A stretch of 64,000 nucleotides of DNA from JBGSKY01 sp041740995 (GCA_041740995.1 JBGSKY010000041.1:1-64000), one strand, 5' to 3'; shown: positions 18,632 to 27,699, numbered from the stretch's first letter. Notes: generated by a model from the letters alone, not told the origin. Translations and numbers: made by a program.

Positions 18632-19633
18632 TTATGCCCTATGAAGATCTGCAAAGGCACGCAGCGAGTAATCGATACCGACGTAATCCAATACGTTACA
18701 GAACCCTCGCAATGCAATTCCAAAACCGTCTGGTCCGCTGAAGCCACCGAACTGCCCACCGCCTTTGACATGCGGTTCCAAATCGGCAAAAACCCCAACA
18801 ACGCCTCGTTTTTCCATCCGCTGTTCAATGCTTGGCAAAGCGATTGCCAAATCTCGCAAGATCGCTTCGTGGCCGCTGTCACCCATATGCGAAGGGACGA
18901 AATTCTTTAACGATTCCTCGTCAACGTGCGATGTTTTTCCCTGTGGCGTTCGATAGTCCTTGATATGAATCCAACCCAATCCATTTTTCATCGCTAAGTA
19001 TTCTTCGAAAACTTCTTTGGCTCCCATACCTTGACAGACCAAATTCGCACCATCAAAAATCAGCACAACGGCCGGATGATCAACGGCGTCATAAATTTGT
19101 GCCAGCAGCCGACCGGTCTGACCGACGAGATTCGCTTCGACCTCTAGGCCATAGGTCAGTCCAAACGAATCAACGACAGTTGCAATCTCACCAAGCTGGT
19201 CAGCGACTTTAGAAATGTGGTTTGTTGGCGAATCGTCCTTTGGATGATAAAAGGAGAACCCACGCAGCAGTTTCGTCCCAAACTCGCAGGCCAATTCGCA
19301 AGCTCGATGTACATCGTTTTGCAAATAATCTTTGAAGGGTACAAAACGATTATTCGTTCCGTCATCAATGTCCAGCAATTTCACTTTGCCGATCGGACTA
19401 CCAATCGAGGAAACTGACAGACCGTACTCGCTCAATAGCTTTTTGGTTGTAGAAACTTCGTCAGGCGTCAACTGCATGACATTCTTTATGCCATGCCCAA
19501 CATCGATGAAACGGAGAGTCGCGTATTTTAGGCCTAACGCGGCGAACGCACAAAATTGTTGCTCGGCGCGCTTCAAGTGATCGGTTTCGTCGCAGAATCC
19601 GCTGAGAATTAGGCGAGGCTTTGTGTCGTTCAT
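18632..19633 (-). CDS. TIM-barrel sugar phosphate isomerase/epimerase-like protein
   Basis: The 333-residue protein belongs to the AP endonuclease 2/xylose isomerase-like TIM-barrel family. Visible elements are the opening strand PRLILSGFCDE, LLRGFSFYHP, the metal-site YGLEVEAN (Glu), VLIFDGAN, GWIHIKDYRTPQGK (His and Lys around the third metal ligand) and VFADLEPH near the end. Such enzymes act on sugar phosphates or related polyols; the substrate is unknown. I start it at the ATG at 19633, which overlaps the queF stop by 4 bases (ATGA). The frame extends to a TTG at 19690, within queF. It is likely cotranscribed with queF. Confidence 0.8.
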   Translation of the reverse strand: MNDTKPRLILSGFCDETDHLKRAEQQFCAFAALGLKYATLRFIDVGHGIKNVMQLTPDEVSTTKKLLSEYGLSVSSIGSPIGKVKLLDIDDGTNNRFVPFKDYLQNDVHRACELACEFGTKLLRGFSFYHPKDDSPTNHISKVADQLGEIATVVDSFGLTYGLEVEANLVGQTGRLLAQIYDAVDHPAVVLIFDGANLVCQGMGAKEVFEEYLAMKNGLGWIHIKDYRTPQGKTSHVDEESLKNFVPSHMGDSGHEAILRDLAIALPSIEQRMEKRGVVGVFADLEPHVKGGGQFGGFSGPDGFGIALRGFCNVLDYVGIDYSLRAFADLHRA

Positions 19634-19992
19634 TTTTTCGCTTGGTAATCGACCGTAATGGTGGAAGTGATACCGCCGCGTGGACCCCAAACGCTCTTTA
19701 ATCGAAGCCGTTTCGGTTTGATCATTGCAACGAAATCATCCGCGATACAATTCGTGACATTCTCGTAGAAGATTCCCTCGGTCCGGAATTTTTGAAGATA
19801 AAGCTTCAAGCTCTTCAATTCGACGCACAACTTGTCTGCGACATATTCAAAGATCATTGTGCCAAAATCGGGTTGACCAGTTTTGGGACACATCGATGTA
19901 AATTCCGGACAAGTTATCTCGATCAAATACTCGCGCTCCGGAAACGAATTCTCGAAGCACTCAAGTTCAGTCTGAAATGGAGTACCGGCCAC
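19630..19992 (-). CDS. queF: NADPH-dependent preQ0 reductase QueF
   Basis: The 120-residue protein is a short (YkvM-type) QueF that reduces 7-cyano-7-deazaguanine to preQ1 for queuosine in tRNA. Catalytic Cys35 and Asp42 lie in PEFTSMCPKTGQPDF, and the nucleobase-contact Glu58 lies in CVELKSLKLYLQ. The F-E-N-x-(V) and RGG (WGPRGGI) elements are in place. Start is GTG at 19992. The gene sits directly behind a terminator-like hairpin that closes gap, so its promoter must be very close, or it depends on read-through. Confidence 0.93.
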   Translation of the reverse strand: MAGTPFQTELECFENSFPEREYLIEITCPEFTSMCPKTGQPDFGTMIFEYVADKLCVELKSLKLYLQKFRTEGIFYENVTNCIADDFVAMIKPKRLRLKSVWGPRGGITSTITVDYQAKK

Positions 19993-20010
19993 GATGAAAT
20001 TGGACCCTTT

Positions 20011-20043
20011 AAAAAGAAATAGCGAGTCACGGTGATGACTCGC
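20011..20043 (-). terminator. Rho-independent terminator after gap
   Basis: On the minus strand an 8-bp stem GCGAGTCA/TGACTCGC with a six-base loop (plus-strand 20022-20043) is followed by a T-rich run (complement of AAAAAGAAAT at 20011-20020). It lies 38 bases after the gap stop and 19 bases before the queF GTG, so it separates or attenuates the two genes. Confidence 0.85.
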
Positions 20044-20080
20044 ATGAAAGTTGGACTAAAAAGCTGACTTAACGCTGTTG

Positions 20081-21109
20081 TTATAGCATTTTGGCGAGCA
20101 ACGCACACAAGTCAGCGGTTCGGCAACTGTAGCCCCACTCATTATCGTACCACGAGACAACCTTCGCAAATTTGCCTTTGTCGCCAAGGACTTGAGTGAA
20201 GTCGGCTGCGAAGATGCTGCTGTGCGGGTCGTCGATAATATCGCTGCTAACGATTGGATCTTCGGTGTAACAGAGAATTCCCTTGAGCGGGCCTTCTGCT
20301 GCAGCCTTCATTGCTGCGTTGATTTCAGCGACGGTGACTTCTTTTCCAAGGTTGACTGTCAAGTCTACTACGCTGCCAGTCGCTACTGGAACTCGCATGG
20401 CAATGCCGGTGAGCTTGCCCTTCAAGGCTGGAATCGCCAAGCTAACAGCGGATGCGGCACCCGTTGATGTCGGGATAATGTTGACTGCTGCGGCACGTGC
20501 TCGGTACGGATCAGCGTGCGGTAAATCCTGTACGTTTTGATCGTTTGTGTAAGCGTGGACAGTGGTCATAAGACCGCTTTCGATTCCAAAGGACTCGTGC
20601 AAGACTTTTGCAATCGGTGCGAGGCAATTGGTGGTGCACGAAGCGTTCGAAACGCAATTCATTTCCTTGGTCAGCTTGTCATCATTGACACCGATGACGC
20701 AGGTAAGATCGGCACCATCTTTTGCCGGTGCGCTCAACACAACTTTCTTACATCCCGCTTGGATGTGAGTGTCGTATCCCGCCTTGCCATCCTTGCTGCG
20801 GTTAGTGAAAAATCCGGTGCTTTCGATAACGATGTCGACGCCTAGCTCCTTCCACGGAAGCTTCGCAGGATCGCGTTCGGATAGGGCGGCGATTTTCTTG
20901 CCGTTAACGATTAGACTCTCGCTGTCAGAGGAAACCGTGCCATCGTAGCGACCATGGATGCTGTCGTACTTCAGTAGGGTTGCAAGCATTTTGTTGTCGG
21001 TCAAATCGTTGACAGCGACCACTTCAAACTCACTCGATCGAGCCATCAGATTACGAAAAGTAAGACGACCGATACGACCAAAGCCATTAATTGCGATTCG
21101 TGTAGCCAC
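20081..21109 (-). CDS. gap: Glyceraldehyde-3-phosphate dehydrogenase
   Basis: The 342-residue protein is a classical type I GAPDH of glycolysis/gluconeogenesis. The NAD-binding start IAINGFGRIGRLTFRN, catalytic SNASCTTNCLAPI with the active Cys, and SWYDNEWGYSCR near the C-terminus are all seen. I place the start at GTG 21109 because AGGAG lies about twelve bases upstream; the frame stays open to 21178, but the extra 23 residues are not part of the family. A strong terminator follows the gene. It is divergent from hemC. Confidence 0.97.
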   Translation of the reverse strand: MATRIAINGFGRIGRLTFRNLMARSSEFEVVAVNDLTDNKMLATLLKYDSIHGRYDGTVSSDSESLIVNGKKIAALSERDPAKLPWKELGVDIVIESTGFFTNRSKDGKAGYDTHIQAGCKKVVLSAPAKDGADLTCVIGVNDDKLTKEMNCVSNASCTTNCLAPIAKVLHESFGIESGLMTTVHAYTNDQNVQDLPHADPYRARAAAVNIIPTSTGAASAVSLAIPALKGKLTGIAMRVPVATGSVVDLTVNLGKEVTVAEINAAMKAAAEGPLKGILCYTEDPIVSSDIIDDPHSSIFAADFTQVLGDKGKFAKVVSWYDNEWGYSCRTADLCALLAKML

Positions 21110-21368
21110 GTTGCTATAAACTCCTAAAAATTTACGATCAGAAGGTGCGCTGTCCGCTGGGGAGTATACTTTCGGCAACTCACTCTCACAACGCCCGGAT
21201 GTTGGTAACGTTTACGCGAATCGCTTACTATCGTGCTTGCTATTCGTTCGTGCTCTGTTCAAAGGCGTTTTGAGCGGCTTTACGGCGTTTTATCGCAAGC
21301 GAGCTGTTCATTGAATGCTCGTAAGTGATTTTGAAAACCGCTTGATACAATCGCAGAAAATTACGCCA

Positions 21369-22301
21369 ATGAAGATTCGGATCGGTTCCCGGAAAAGCGA
21401 TTTAGCCCGTTGGCAAGCAGAATTCGTTTCGCGCGAGCTTGTTCGTCTGGGGCATGAAACCGAATTCGTGTGGCTCGTTACTTCTGGCGACGTGTCGACG
21501 ACGCCGCTGTCGCAGGCGGCAGGCGTTGGAGTCTTTACGAAGGAAATCCAGCGAGCGGTGCTGGACAATCGATGCGATATCGCTGTGCATTCATTAAAAG
21601 ATTTGCCTACCGTGCCAGTCCCAGGGCTATCGATCGCAGCGGTGCCGGCGCGAGCAGATGTGCGAGATTGTTTTCTGTCGGTCAATCACAAACGCTTAGC
21701 TGACTTACCTAAGTCAGCCACTATCGGAACTGGTTCGCCACGGCGGATAGCACAATTGCTACGGATTAGGCCAGACGTCCGACCGATGGCGATTCGAGGT
21801 AATTTGGATACCCGAATTCGCCAGCTCGATGAAGGACGTTTCGATGCGATCATACTGGCCGCAGCAGGCTTGCAACGTTTGAATCTTACCGACCGTATCA
21901 ACGAATTCCTTTCTATCAATGACTTTCTTCCAGCGGTCGGACAAGGGGCGCTCGGAATTGAGTGCCGAAGCGGTGACGAGGAACTGCAAGCGGCGTTGCT
22001 GTCGATCAACGATTGGGCCACCCGGGTTTCGGTCGAGGCCGAGCGAACTGTGCTGCGAACAATGGAAGCGGGTTGTTTGACGCCGATGGCCGCTCACGCG
22101 TCTCTTGTCGATCGCCAGCTGATTCTCTCCACGAAGATCTTTGCTGGCGACGGACAACGCTGTGTTAGCGCTCAAGTAGCAATCGCAATCGAAGAATCGA
22201 TCGACCCGCCAGCCGAGATCGGCCGGCGTTTAGGGACGATTGCCGCAAAACAACTCCATCTCGGCGGCGCCAGTCGGTTGCTTCGCATGACAATTAATTG
22301 A
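21369..22301 (+). CDS. hemC: Porphobilinogen deaminase (hydroxymethylbilane synthase)
   Basis: The 310-residue enzyme joins four porphobilinogen units in tetrapyrrole synthesis. Motifs include MKIRIGSRKSDLARWQ, VHSLKDLPT (about 73-81, the catalytic Asp loop), GTGSPRRIAQL, NLDTRIRQL, PAVGQGALGIECR and the dipyrromethane-cofactor Cys at 236 in EAGCLTP. The usual GGC is here AGC. Start ATG at 21369 matches the normal N-terminus; an upstream in-frame ATG at 21315 adds 18 odd residues. The gene is divergent from gap; other hem genes are not nearby. Confidence 0.96.
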   Translation: MKIRIGSRKSDLARWQAEFVSRELVRLGHETEFVWLVTSGDVSTTPLSQAAGVGVFTKEIQRAVLDNRCDIAVHSLKDLPTVPVPGLSIAAVPARADVRDCFLSVNHKRLADLPKSATIGTGSPRRIAQLLRIRPDVRPMAIRGNLDTRIRQLDEGRFDAIILAAAGLQRLNLTDRINEFLSINDFLPAVGQGALGIECRSGDEELQAALLSINDWATRVSVEAERTVLRTMEAGCLTPMAAHASLVDRQLILSTKIFAGDGQRCVSAQVAIAIEESIDPPAEIGRRLGTIAAKQLHLGGASRLLRMTIN

Positions 22302-22317
22302 ATTGATGCGATCGGTG

Positions 22318-23364
22318 CTAGCGGGCGTCCAACAACGCGACCGGGTGGCTGTGCGGTTGCTCCGGTCCGTGGGCAGACCATTTCGCAAAAAGAATGTACG
22401 CACTAGCCAAATCGATTGTCAGGTCGTCGCGACCAATCCATCCAGACGGCAAGTGCATCGAGACCACTGCCGCCTGAATCGATATAGACTGCAATGGGTC
22501 GAGATACTGAGGATACTTTGTGATAATCGCGCCAATCAAAATTGGCGAGATCACATTTTGATCTAACGTTACATAGCCGCGCGGTCCATCTGTTGAAGTC
22601 ACGCCCCAGTAACCATACGTCTTGATTTGGTGTTCGATTGCTTCCTTTAAAAGCTGGTCATAGGCTGCATCGTCATAAAAACATAAAGGATAAGCGTATA
22701 CAAATAACGGATAGTCGACGCGGCGAATCTGCATCGGAAACGGCAAATCAAAGAGTCGATAAAGAATCATGCCTTCCGACGAGTCATTCCAGCGATGTGG
22801 GATGAAAACCGGTGTTTCAGATTCCGCCGATGATTCGTTAACCATTGGAGGGCTGTCTGAAATCGACGAATGGGCTGTGTTCCAGTAAAACCCATGTAAG
22901 AAAACGCCGTCCCGTATTAGGAACTTGGTATCGATCCGCGCGAGCGATTCCCGGACATCTTTTTCAAGCTCTTCATCACCAAGAATCTGAGCGGCCCGCA
23001 GCATGCCCGAATAGAAAATCGCGGTATCGATCGTGGAGACTTCTGAATACGATTTTGGCACGCCAGCAGTATCGGTAAAGTGGCTCAACCAGCCTCGGTT
23101 CTTCGATGGATTGCCCGCTAACGTTCGATCGAAGGCCACTCGCGCGATCTTCGCAATTTCGTCGCCTTCCCGCTGTCCACGTGTCGAGCCTTCGGCCAAC
23201 GCTAGCACTCCAAAGCCGGTTGCAGCAGCACTCACGGTTGTTGGGTCGGAGAGCCGGTCGAGAAACAACCCTTGCGGATCACGCAACGCTTCGACGCGAT
23301 TTAGAAACGCGGATTCGTCGGGCGCGAATAAAAATGATACTGCAAGAAACATTGTTCCGAACAT
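22318..23364 (-). CDS. Glycoamylase/GH144-like alpha-toroid protein, probably exported
   Basis: The 348-residue protein starts with a short hydrophobic stretch (MFGTMFLAVSFLFA), read as a likely signal peptide. The rest has features of glycoamylase/GH144 proteins: RGWLSHFTD (about 90-98), SEVSTIDTAIFYSG (107-120, with the E-STIDTA motif) and YGYWGVTSTDGPRGY (250-264), which matches the family's WGLTASDGP element. It also has helical toroid repeats. Known family members act on beta-1,2-glucans or related cell-surface glucans. The substrate is not knowable here. It is convergent with hemC. Confidence 0.72.
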   Translation of the reverse strand: MFGTMFLAVSFLFAPDESAFLNRVEALRDPQGLFLDRLSDPTTVSAAATGFGVLALAEGSTRGQREGDEIAKIARVAFDRTLAGNPSKNRGWLSHFTDTAGVPKSYSEVSTIDTAIFYSGMLRAAQILGDEELEKDVRESLARIDTKFLIRDGVFLHGFYWNTAHSSISDSPPMVNESSAESETPVFIPHRWNDSSEGMILYRLFDLPFPMQIRRVDYPLFVYAYPLCFYDDAAYDQLLKEAIEHQIKTYGYWGVTSTDGPRGYVTLDQNVISPILIGAIITKYPQYLDPLQSISIQAAVVSMHLPSGWIGRDDLTIDLASAYILFAKWSAHGPEQPHSHPVALLDAR

Positions 23365-24056
23365 CTTGTCTTCTCCAATCTCGCTTCGAAGGACACCGTG
23401 CGTTGCGAATGAATCCCGGCTTAATATCGAAATTATCGCTATCCGACCAATACCTTAATTTGCCTGCAATGGAATTATAGTACCCTTTAAAGATATTTTT
23501 GCGAAAAACAACGCTCCTTTACGGTCTTTTTTGTCAGATGTGCTAATGTTGTGCCGGTCGATTCGGCTTTTCGGTGCTGCCCAACGCAAAACAACGTGAT
23601 TCTCAACTCTCGCCTGCGTCTTGGTTTAGGGCCAACCCGAGCGGAACTGCCGTTTCGGCAGACCTGCGCGTGATCGCTCAAATTGCGACACTTTTGTTGT
23701 CGTAACTTTTCCTTGGACATGCCCGATTTTCGAGAAATTTTGTAAGGAATCGCGCGTTTTCGAGACTTGCTTATCCTGCGGAGAAGGTCGAACTTCTGCA
23801 GGGGGCTGCCGCTTTTAGCGATTCTCAGGCACGCGTTTGGATCCGCATAACAAATTGCTAGCAATTATCAAAGGTGAACGGAAGTCCCCGTCGATAGCTA
23901 GCTCTGCGGTGGAGTAGTCGAGTTTGTGAACCGAGCAAGAACAACGAACTATTCCAATTGGACGCATGGGGCACGGACGCATTTTCGCACCCAGACCAGG
24001 CTACTTCACGAGGCGGAAATTCGTGGCGTCGCCTCGTAACTTTGGAGTCCGATCCG
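23365..24056. other. Intergenic region with a possible hairpin, no clear gene
   Basis: The 692-base gap between divergently oriented genes holds no gene I can defend. The 125-codon minus-strand ORF at 23487-23864 is Arg/Lys/Ser-rich and without motif. A compact hairpin, CTGCCG-TTT-CGGCAG, lies at 23647-23661 with no T-run, so it is not a clear terminator. A regulatory RNA is possible but unsupported. Confidence 0.4.
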
Positions 24057-24311
24057 ATGGTCAAGTACACTCGCATTGATGCCGCCGACGACCTACCGTT
24101 GACCTTTCGAGTCAACGATGCCCTTCGCGCCAGTCCATATCTGAGCGGTTCTAACATCCGCTTTGTCGCCAACAACGGGATCGTCAAGCTGCGCGGGACC
24201 ACGCGAACTTGCTTTCAAAAACAGATGGCCCAAGAGATCCTAATCGGCATGAATGGCATCAACACAATCGAGAATGAGATCCAAGTTCCAAGTCTTTCGA
24301 AGACGCTTTAA
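24057..24311 (+). CDS. BON-domain protein
   Basis: The small protein (84 residues from the ATG at 24057, with GGAG eight bases upstream) consists of one BON domain. Its helix-strand pattern LTFRVNDALRASPYLSGSNIRFVANNGIVKLRGTT-like region ends in a QEILIGMNGINTIENEIQV segment, typical of OsmY/Slr-like BON modules that bind lipid or other ligands. No signal peptide is visible on this start; the upstream TTG at 23958 would add 33 residues of a non-family kind. It is convergent with the ABC ATPase gene. Confidence 0.78.
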   Translation: MVKYTRIDAADDLPLTFRVNDALRASPYLSGSNIRFVANNGIVKLRGTTRTCFQKQMAQEILIGMNGINTIENEIQVPSLSKTL

Positions 24312-24321
24312 CAGAGCACCA

Positions 24322-25125
24322 TCAACGCGTCACATTGCCGCGAACATGCGTGTAGTAGCGACCGGCTTCGCAGTGGACTGTAATTGGAACTTGATAGACC
24401 GCTGAGAGCGTTTTTTCGCACAAGACATCACTCATAGAACCACTTGCGGCTACACGTCCGCCGTCTAGCAACAAGACTTGCCGCGTGTTGGCGAATAGCT
24501 CTTCGGTGTGATGCGTGATGGTCACAATCGTCAAGTCAGGTGCGTTTGTCTGCTCCCGCAACGAGCTGGTCAAGTCCAGCAAGCTTTCTCGACCAAGGAT
24601 ATCGAGTCCAGCGGTTGGTTCGTCAAGCAGCAAGATCTTCGGCGTCGTCACCAATGCTCTGGCAATCTGAGCTCGAACGCGTTCGCCGCTGCTCGCTTGA
24701 CCATAGCGACGCTCTGCCAATCGCTCCAAGCCGACAATTCGGAGCATCGCTCGAGCTTGTTCGATTTCGTCAGCTTTTGGATCAAAACGCAGCACCATCG
24801 TAGATTTCCAGCCCGTCAGCGCAATGTCTAACAAGCTTAGTTGTGGATCAAGTTCGAAGCTGCCGCCAGCCTGCACGAACTTGATTTGCGTTCGAAGCCA
24901 CGACAGATCGACTTCGCCGTATTTGTTTCCAAGCACTCGGACTTGACCGCTGGTCGGCCAAAGGTAGCCCAATATAACGCGGGCCAATGTGCTTTTACCG
25001 CTGCCGTTGGGACCGAGAATTGCCGCGTCGCAACCCGATGGGAGACTCCAACTGACATCCTGCAGTAAATGAGTCGTCTGTCGGCGAACATTAATGTTTG
25101 ACAGCTCGATTGCCAACTCGGACAT
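24322..25125 (-). CDS. ABC transporter ATPase, orphan
   Basis: The 267-residue single ABC domain has Walker A LGPNGSGKSTL (about 38-48), Q-loop, the signature ASSGERVRAQIARAL and Walker B ILLLDEPTAGLD, followed by an H-loop TITHHTEEL. The domain order resembles ModF/YlmA-like ATPases that have no permease of their own. No membrane subunit is near. The start ATG at 25125 abuts the stop of the CorB-like gene with no gap, suggesting one operon. Its function could be translation/regulatory rather than transport. Confidence 0.88.
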   Translation of the reverse strand: MSELAIELSNINVRRQTTHLLQDVSWSLPSGCDAAILGPNGSGKSTLARVILGYLWPTSGQVRVLGNKYGEVDLSWLRTQIKFVQAGGSFELDPQLSLLDIALTGWKSTMVLRFDPKADEIEQARAMLRIVGLERLAERRYGQASSGERVRAQIARALVTTPKILLLDEPTAGLDILGRESLLDLTSSLREQTNAPDLTIVTITHHTEELFANTRQVLLLDGGRVAASGSMSDVLCEKTLSAVYQVPITVHCEAGRYYTHVRGNVTR

Positions 25126-26436
25126 CTAATCCGCGACTCCATCACTATCCAATTGCAGGCGAACCTTGGTCACACGATCATCGGCGACCGAAAGAACTTT
25201 AGCTGCAACGCCTTCCAATTTGATCACATCTCCAGCGGCAAGTAATCGCTGAGCCTTGTGCATTAGCAAGCCGCCGATTGTGTCGACATCGACATCTTCA
25301 AAAATGATCCCCAAGCGCGACTGGACGTCTTCAACCGCGGTGGTTCCTTCGATGATAAATGCTCCCTCGCCATCGGGAACAATTTCAGGATCTTCGGAAT
25401 CGAATTCATCCGAGACATTACCGACAATTTCTTCGACTACATTCTCAAGCGTCACCATGCCAATGATCGTGCCGTATTCGTCAACAACAAAAGCCATGTG
25501 CTGGTGGGTCGCTTGGAAATGACCGAGCAGCTTGTTGATTGGCATGTTTTCCGGAACTTTTTTCGGCGGTCGCATAACCGTCTTCCAATCGAATCCGGCT
25601 TCGAGCTTTCGACCGACCAGGTCCTTGATGTGCAGCACTCCCACCAGGTCGTCCAGAGTCCCATCGCAGACAGGATACCTTGAATGTTTGGTCCGACGAA
25701 TGGTGGCCAAGGTTTCGCCGACCTCGTCATTGATATCGACGACTTCGATATCGTTTCGCGGCACCATGATTCGACGACAAACTATATGATCGAAATCGAA
25801 GACAGCATCGATCAACTCGCGCTCGCTGCGGGTTACATGACCATGAACTTGAGCTTCGTGCAGCAACGCTCGAATCTCTGGTTCGGTAAACGGCGTGCTG
25901 TGCCCATCGGCGTCTTTCATTCCAAGCAATCGAAGCACCAGGGCCGTCGAGAAATTGAGCGAGATCATCAAGGGGTAGCTGACGATATAAAAAATCTTTA
26001 ACAACGGCGCGCATCCTAAGAACATCGCTTCCGGTTTTCGAATAGCCAGAATCTTCGGCGCTTGTTCGCCAACAATTAGATGCAGTGCTGTGATCAATCC
26101 GAACGCAATCACAAAGCCTACCGTTCGCACGACCATCTCTGATTGAACGCCAACCATGTGCAGCAGCGGTTCAATCAAACGCGAAAAAGCCGGCTCGCCG
26201 ACCCACCCAAGCGCCAGCGAGGCCATCGTAATTCCCAACTGGCAAGCCGATAACGATTGCTCCAACCGCACTGCCAGCCAGCGAGCGGTCTTGGCGAAGA
26301 GTCGCCGCTCGTCAATCAATTGCTCAATCCGGCTGAGTCGCAATTTGACCAGCGCGAATTCGGCTGCGACGAAAAAGCCGTTTATTGCAACCATGCCTAA
26401 AGCAATCAGCAAGGCAATTATAATATTAGAGTCCAC
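25126..26436 (-). CDS. CorB/HlyC-like membrane protein (DUF21-CBS-CorC)
   Basis: From the GTG at 26436 the protein has 436 residues: an N-terminal DUF21/CNNM transmembrane domain (hydrophobic helices at about 5-25, 78-105 and 110-140, with LACQLGIT-like helix contacts), two CBS domains (RIMVPRNDIEVVDIN and MRPPKKVPENMPINK) and a C-terminal CorC/HlyC domain (DEYGTIIGMVTLENVVEEIVG). Such proteins are linked to Mg2+/Co2+ efflux or haemolysin-like activities. The frame also opens at TTG 26493, but the GTG gives the usual membrane start; no strong ribosome-binding site resolves it. It is followed directly by the ABC ATPase. Confidence 0.9.
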   Translation of the reverse strand: MDSNIIIALLIALGMVAINGFFVAAEFALVKLRLSRIEQLIDERRLFAKTARWLAVRLEQSLSACQLGITMASLALGWVGEPAFSRLIEPLLHMVGVQSEMVVRTVGFVIAFGLITALHLIVGEQAPKILAIRKPEAMFLGCAPLLKIFYIVSYPLMISLNFSTALVLRLLGMKDADGHSTPFTEPEIRALLHEAQVHGHVTRSERELIDAVFDFDHIVCRRIMVPRNDIEVVDINDEVGETLATIRRTKHSRYPVCDGTLDDLVGVLHIKDLVGRKLEAGFDWKTVMRPPKKVPENMPINKLLGHFQATHQHMAFVVDEYGTIIGMVTLENVVEEIVGNVSDEFDSEDPEIVPDGEGAFIIEGTTAVEDVQSRLGIIFEDVDVDTIGGLLMHKAQRLLAAGDVIKLEGVAAKVLSVADDRVTKVRLQLDSDGVAD

Positions 26437-26662
26437 TATGCAGGACGATTGAAATTTCAGAGCTAAAATGGAAGTAGAGCCGTTGGCTTGCAAATCAATC
26501 GCCTACGATGATTACAAGTTTGGCCCTGGACAATAGGAAAGATCATAGTAACGTCTTTCGCGACGGCGTGCGACCGAACTACGGTGAACTTGTCAATATT
26601 TACTAACTGATAATCGACTTGCCGCACAACTCTTTCAATCTTTTTGACGCTGGGCAGTAAAG

Positions 26663-27541
26663 ATGCTTGATAAGCTTCGAAGTTTATTCCAACGAAAAAC
26701 CTCTGTCGATGTCGAGGCGCGTTTCGAGCGTTTGCGTTCGGCTGTCTCGGGAACGATGAGTAACTTTTTTGTGGCCAAAGACCGTGATCGCAACAACGAG
26801 ATCGTTGGGGTAAAACTTTGTGACGCTGAAAAAGTCGCCTTCTTTGAAAGTCGTTTTAAGGGTTTGAAAAAACCGAGCGAGGGTGAAATTGCGACTGCCA
26901 TGGTCCATCCACTGATCGCAAAGACCTTTGAATACGGAACAACCAACAAAAAGCTACCGTATCTGGTAATGGAATTCATTGACGGACCGGGCTTGCAATT
27001 TGTGATTTCGGAAAACGACACGCGAATTCGTGGCAGAGAGCTTCCGTTGATCCGGCAGATGGCCGAAGCGCTGCAGTACGTTCATGACAGCGGCTATATT
27101 CACCGCGACATCTGCCCAAGAAACTACATTCTTCGCAAGGATTTGAACACCATCAAGCTGATTGACTTCGGTCTGACGGTTCCTGCCAAACCGGAATTTA
27201 TGCAGCCCGGCAATCGAACTGGAACGCCACTTTACATGGCGCCGGAAATTGTGCGTCGCAAGTCAACAGACCAACGCGTGGATATCTTCTCATTCGCGGT
27301 GACTTGTTACCACATGTTGACCTTCGAATTACCGTGGCCTTACACCGAGACGACGGGAAAGGCTGCTTTGCATCACGATACGGCGCCAAAGTTGATATTC
27401 GAACATCGCCCGAAGCTAGACAAATACGTCGGTCGCGCGATCATGGAAGCAATGCACCCCAACGCCTCATCGCGAACCTCTAGCATGAAGAATTTTTTGC
27501 AGCAAATTGCCAATGTCGAAACGATCGATACGCAAGAGTGA
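26663..27541 (+). CDS. Hanks-type protein kinase with atypical catalytic loop
   Basis: The 292-residue protein has a kinase fold. The glycine loop is degraded (AVSGTMSNFF), the Lys is in GVKLCD, and the catalytic loop reads HRDICPRNY instead of HRDLKPxN, so the loop Lys is Cys and the acidic residue is Arg. IDFGLT (DFG) and MAPEIV (APE) are intact, and the substrate helix region is DIFSFAVTCYHM. There is no membrane segment, so the kinase is cytosolic. Asp of HRD and Asp of DFG are present, so catalysis is possible, though the loop change may alter specificity. It is alone on the plus strand. Confidence 0.88.
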   Translation: MLDKLRSLFQRKTSVDVEARFERLRSAVSGTMSNFFVAKDRDRNNEIVGVKLCDAEKVAFFESRFKGLKKPSEGEIATAMVHPLIAKTFEYGTTNKKLPYLVMEFIDGPGLQFVISENDTRIRGRELPLIRQMAEALQYVHDSGYIHRDICPRNYILRKDLNTIKLIDFGLTVPAKPEFMQPGNRTGTPLYMAPEIVRRKSTDQRVDIFSFAVTCYHMLTFELPWPYTETTGKAALHHDTAPKLIFEHRPKLDKYVGRAIMEAMHPNASSRTSSMKNFLQQIANVETIDTQE

Positions 27542-27699
27542 GGTTGCTGTGGAATCCTATGTATGGCTTGGCAGATCGCTTGGCTTCAAGCTGTCGCTAT
27601 CCCCGTTGTCGCACCGTGGCGTCGGCACGAATCTTCACTAGGTTTCAAGAACGCGGCATATTAACGAGCATTGAATCCTAAAGGAACAGGATATTGATT

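Noticed and set aside
20192..20845. Plus-strand ORFs overlapping gap
   Set aside because: They are antisense shadows of the highly conserved GAPDH gene with no motifs of their own.
23487..23864. 125-codon minus-strand ORF between the glycoamylase-like and BON genes
   Set aside because: Arg/Lys/Ser-rich random-looking sequence with no motif or ribosome-binding site.
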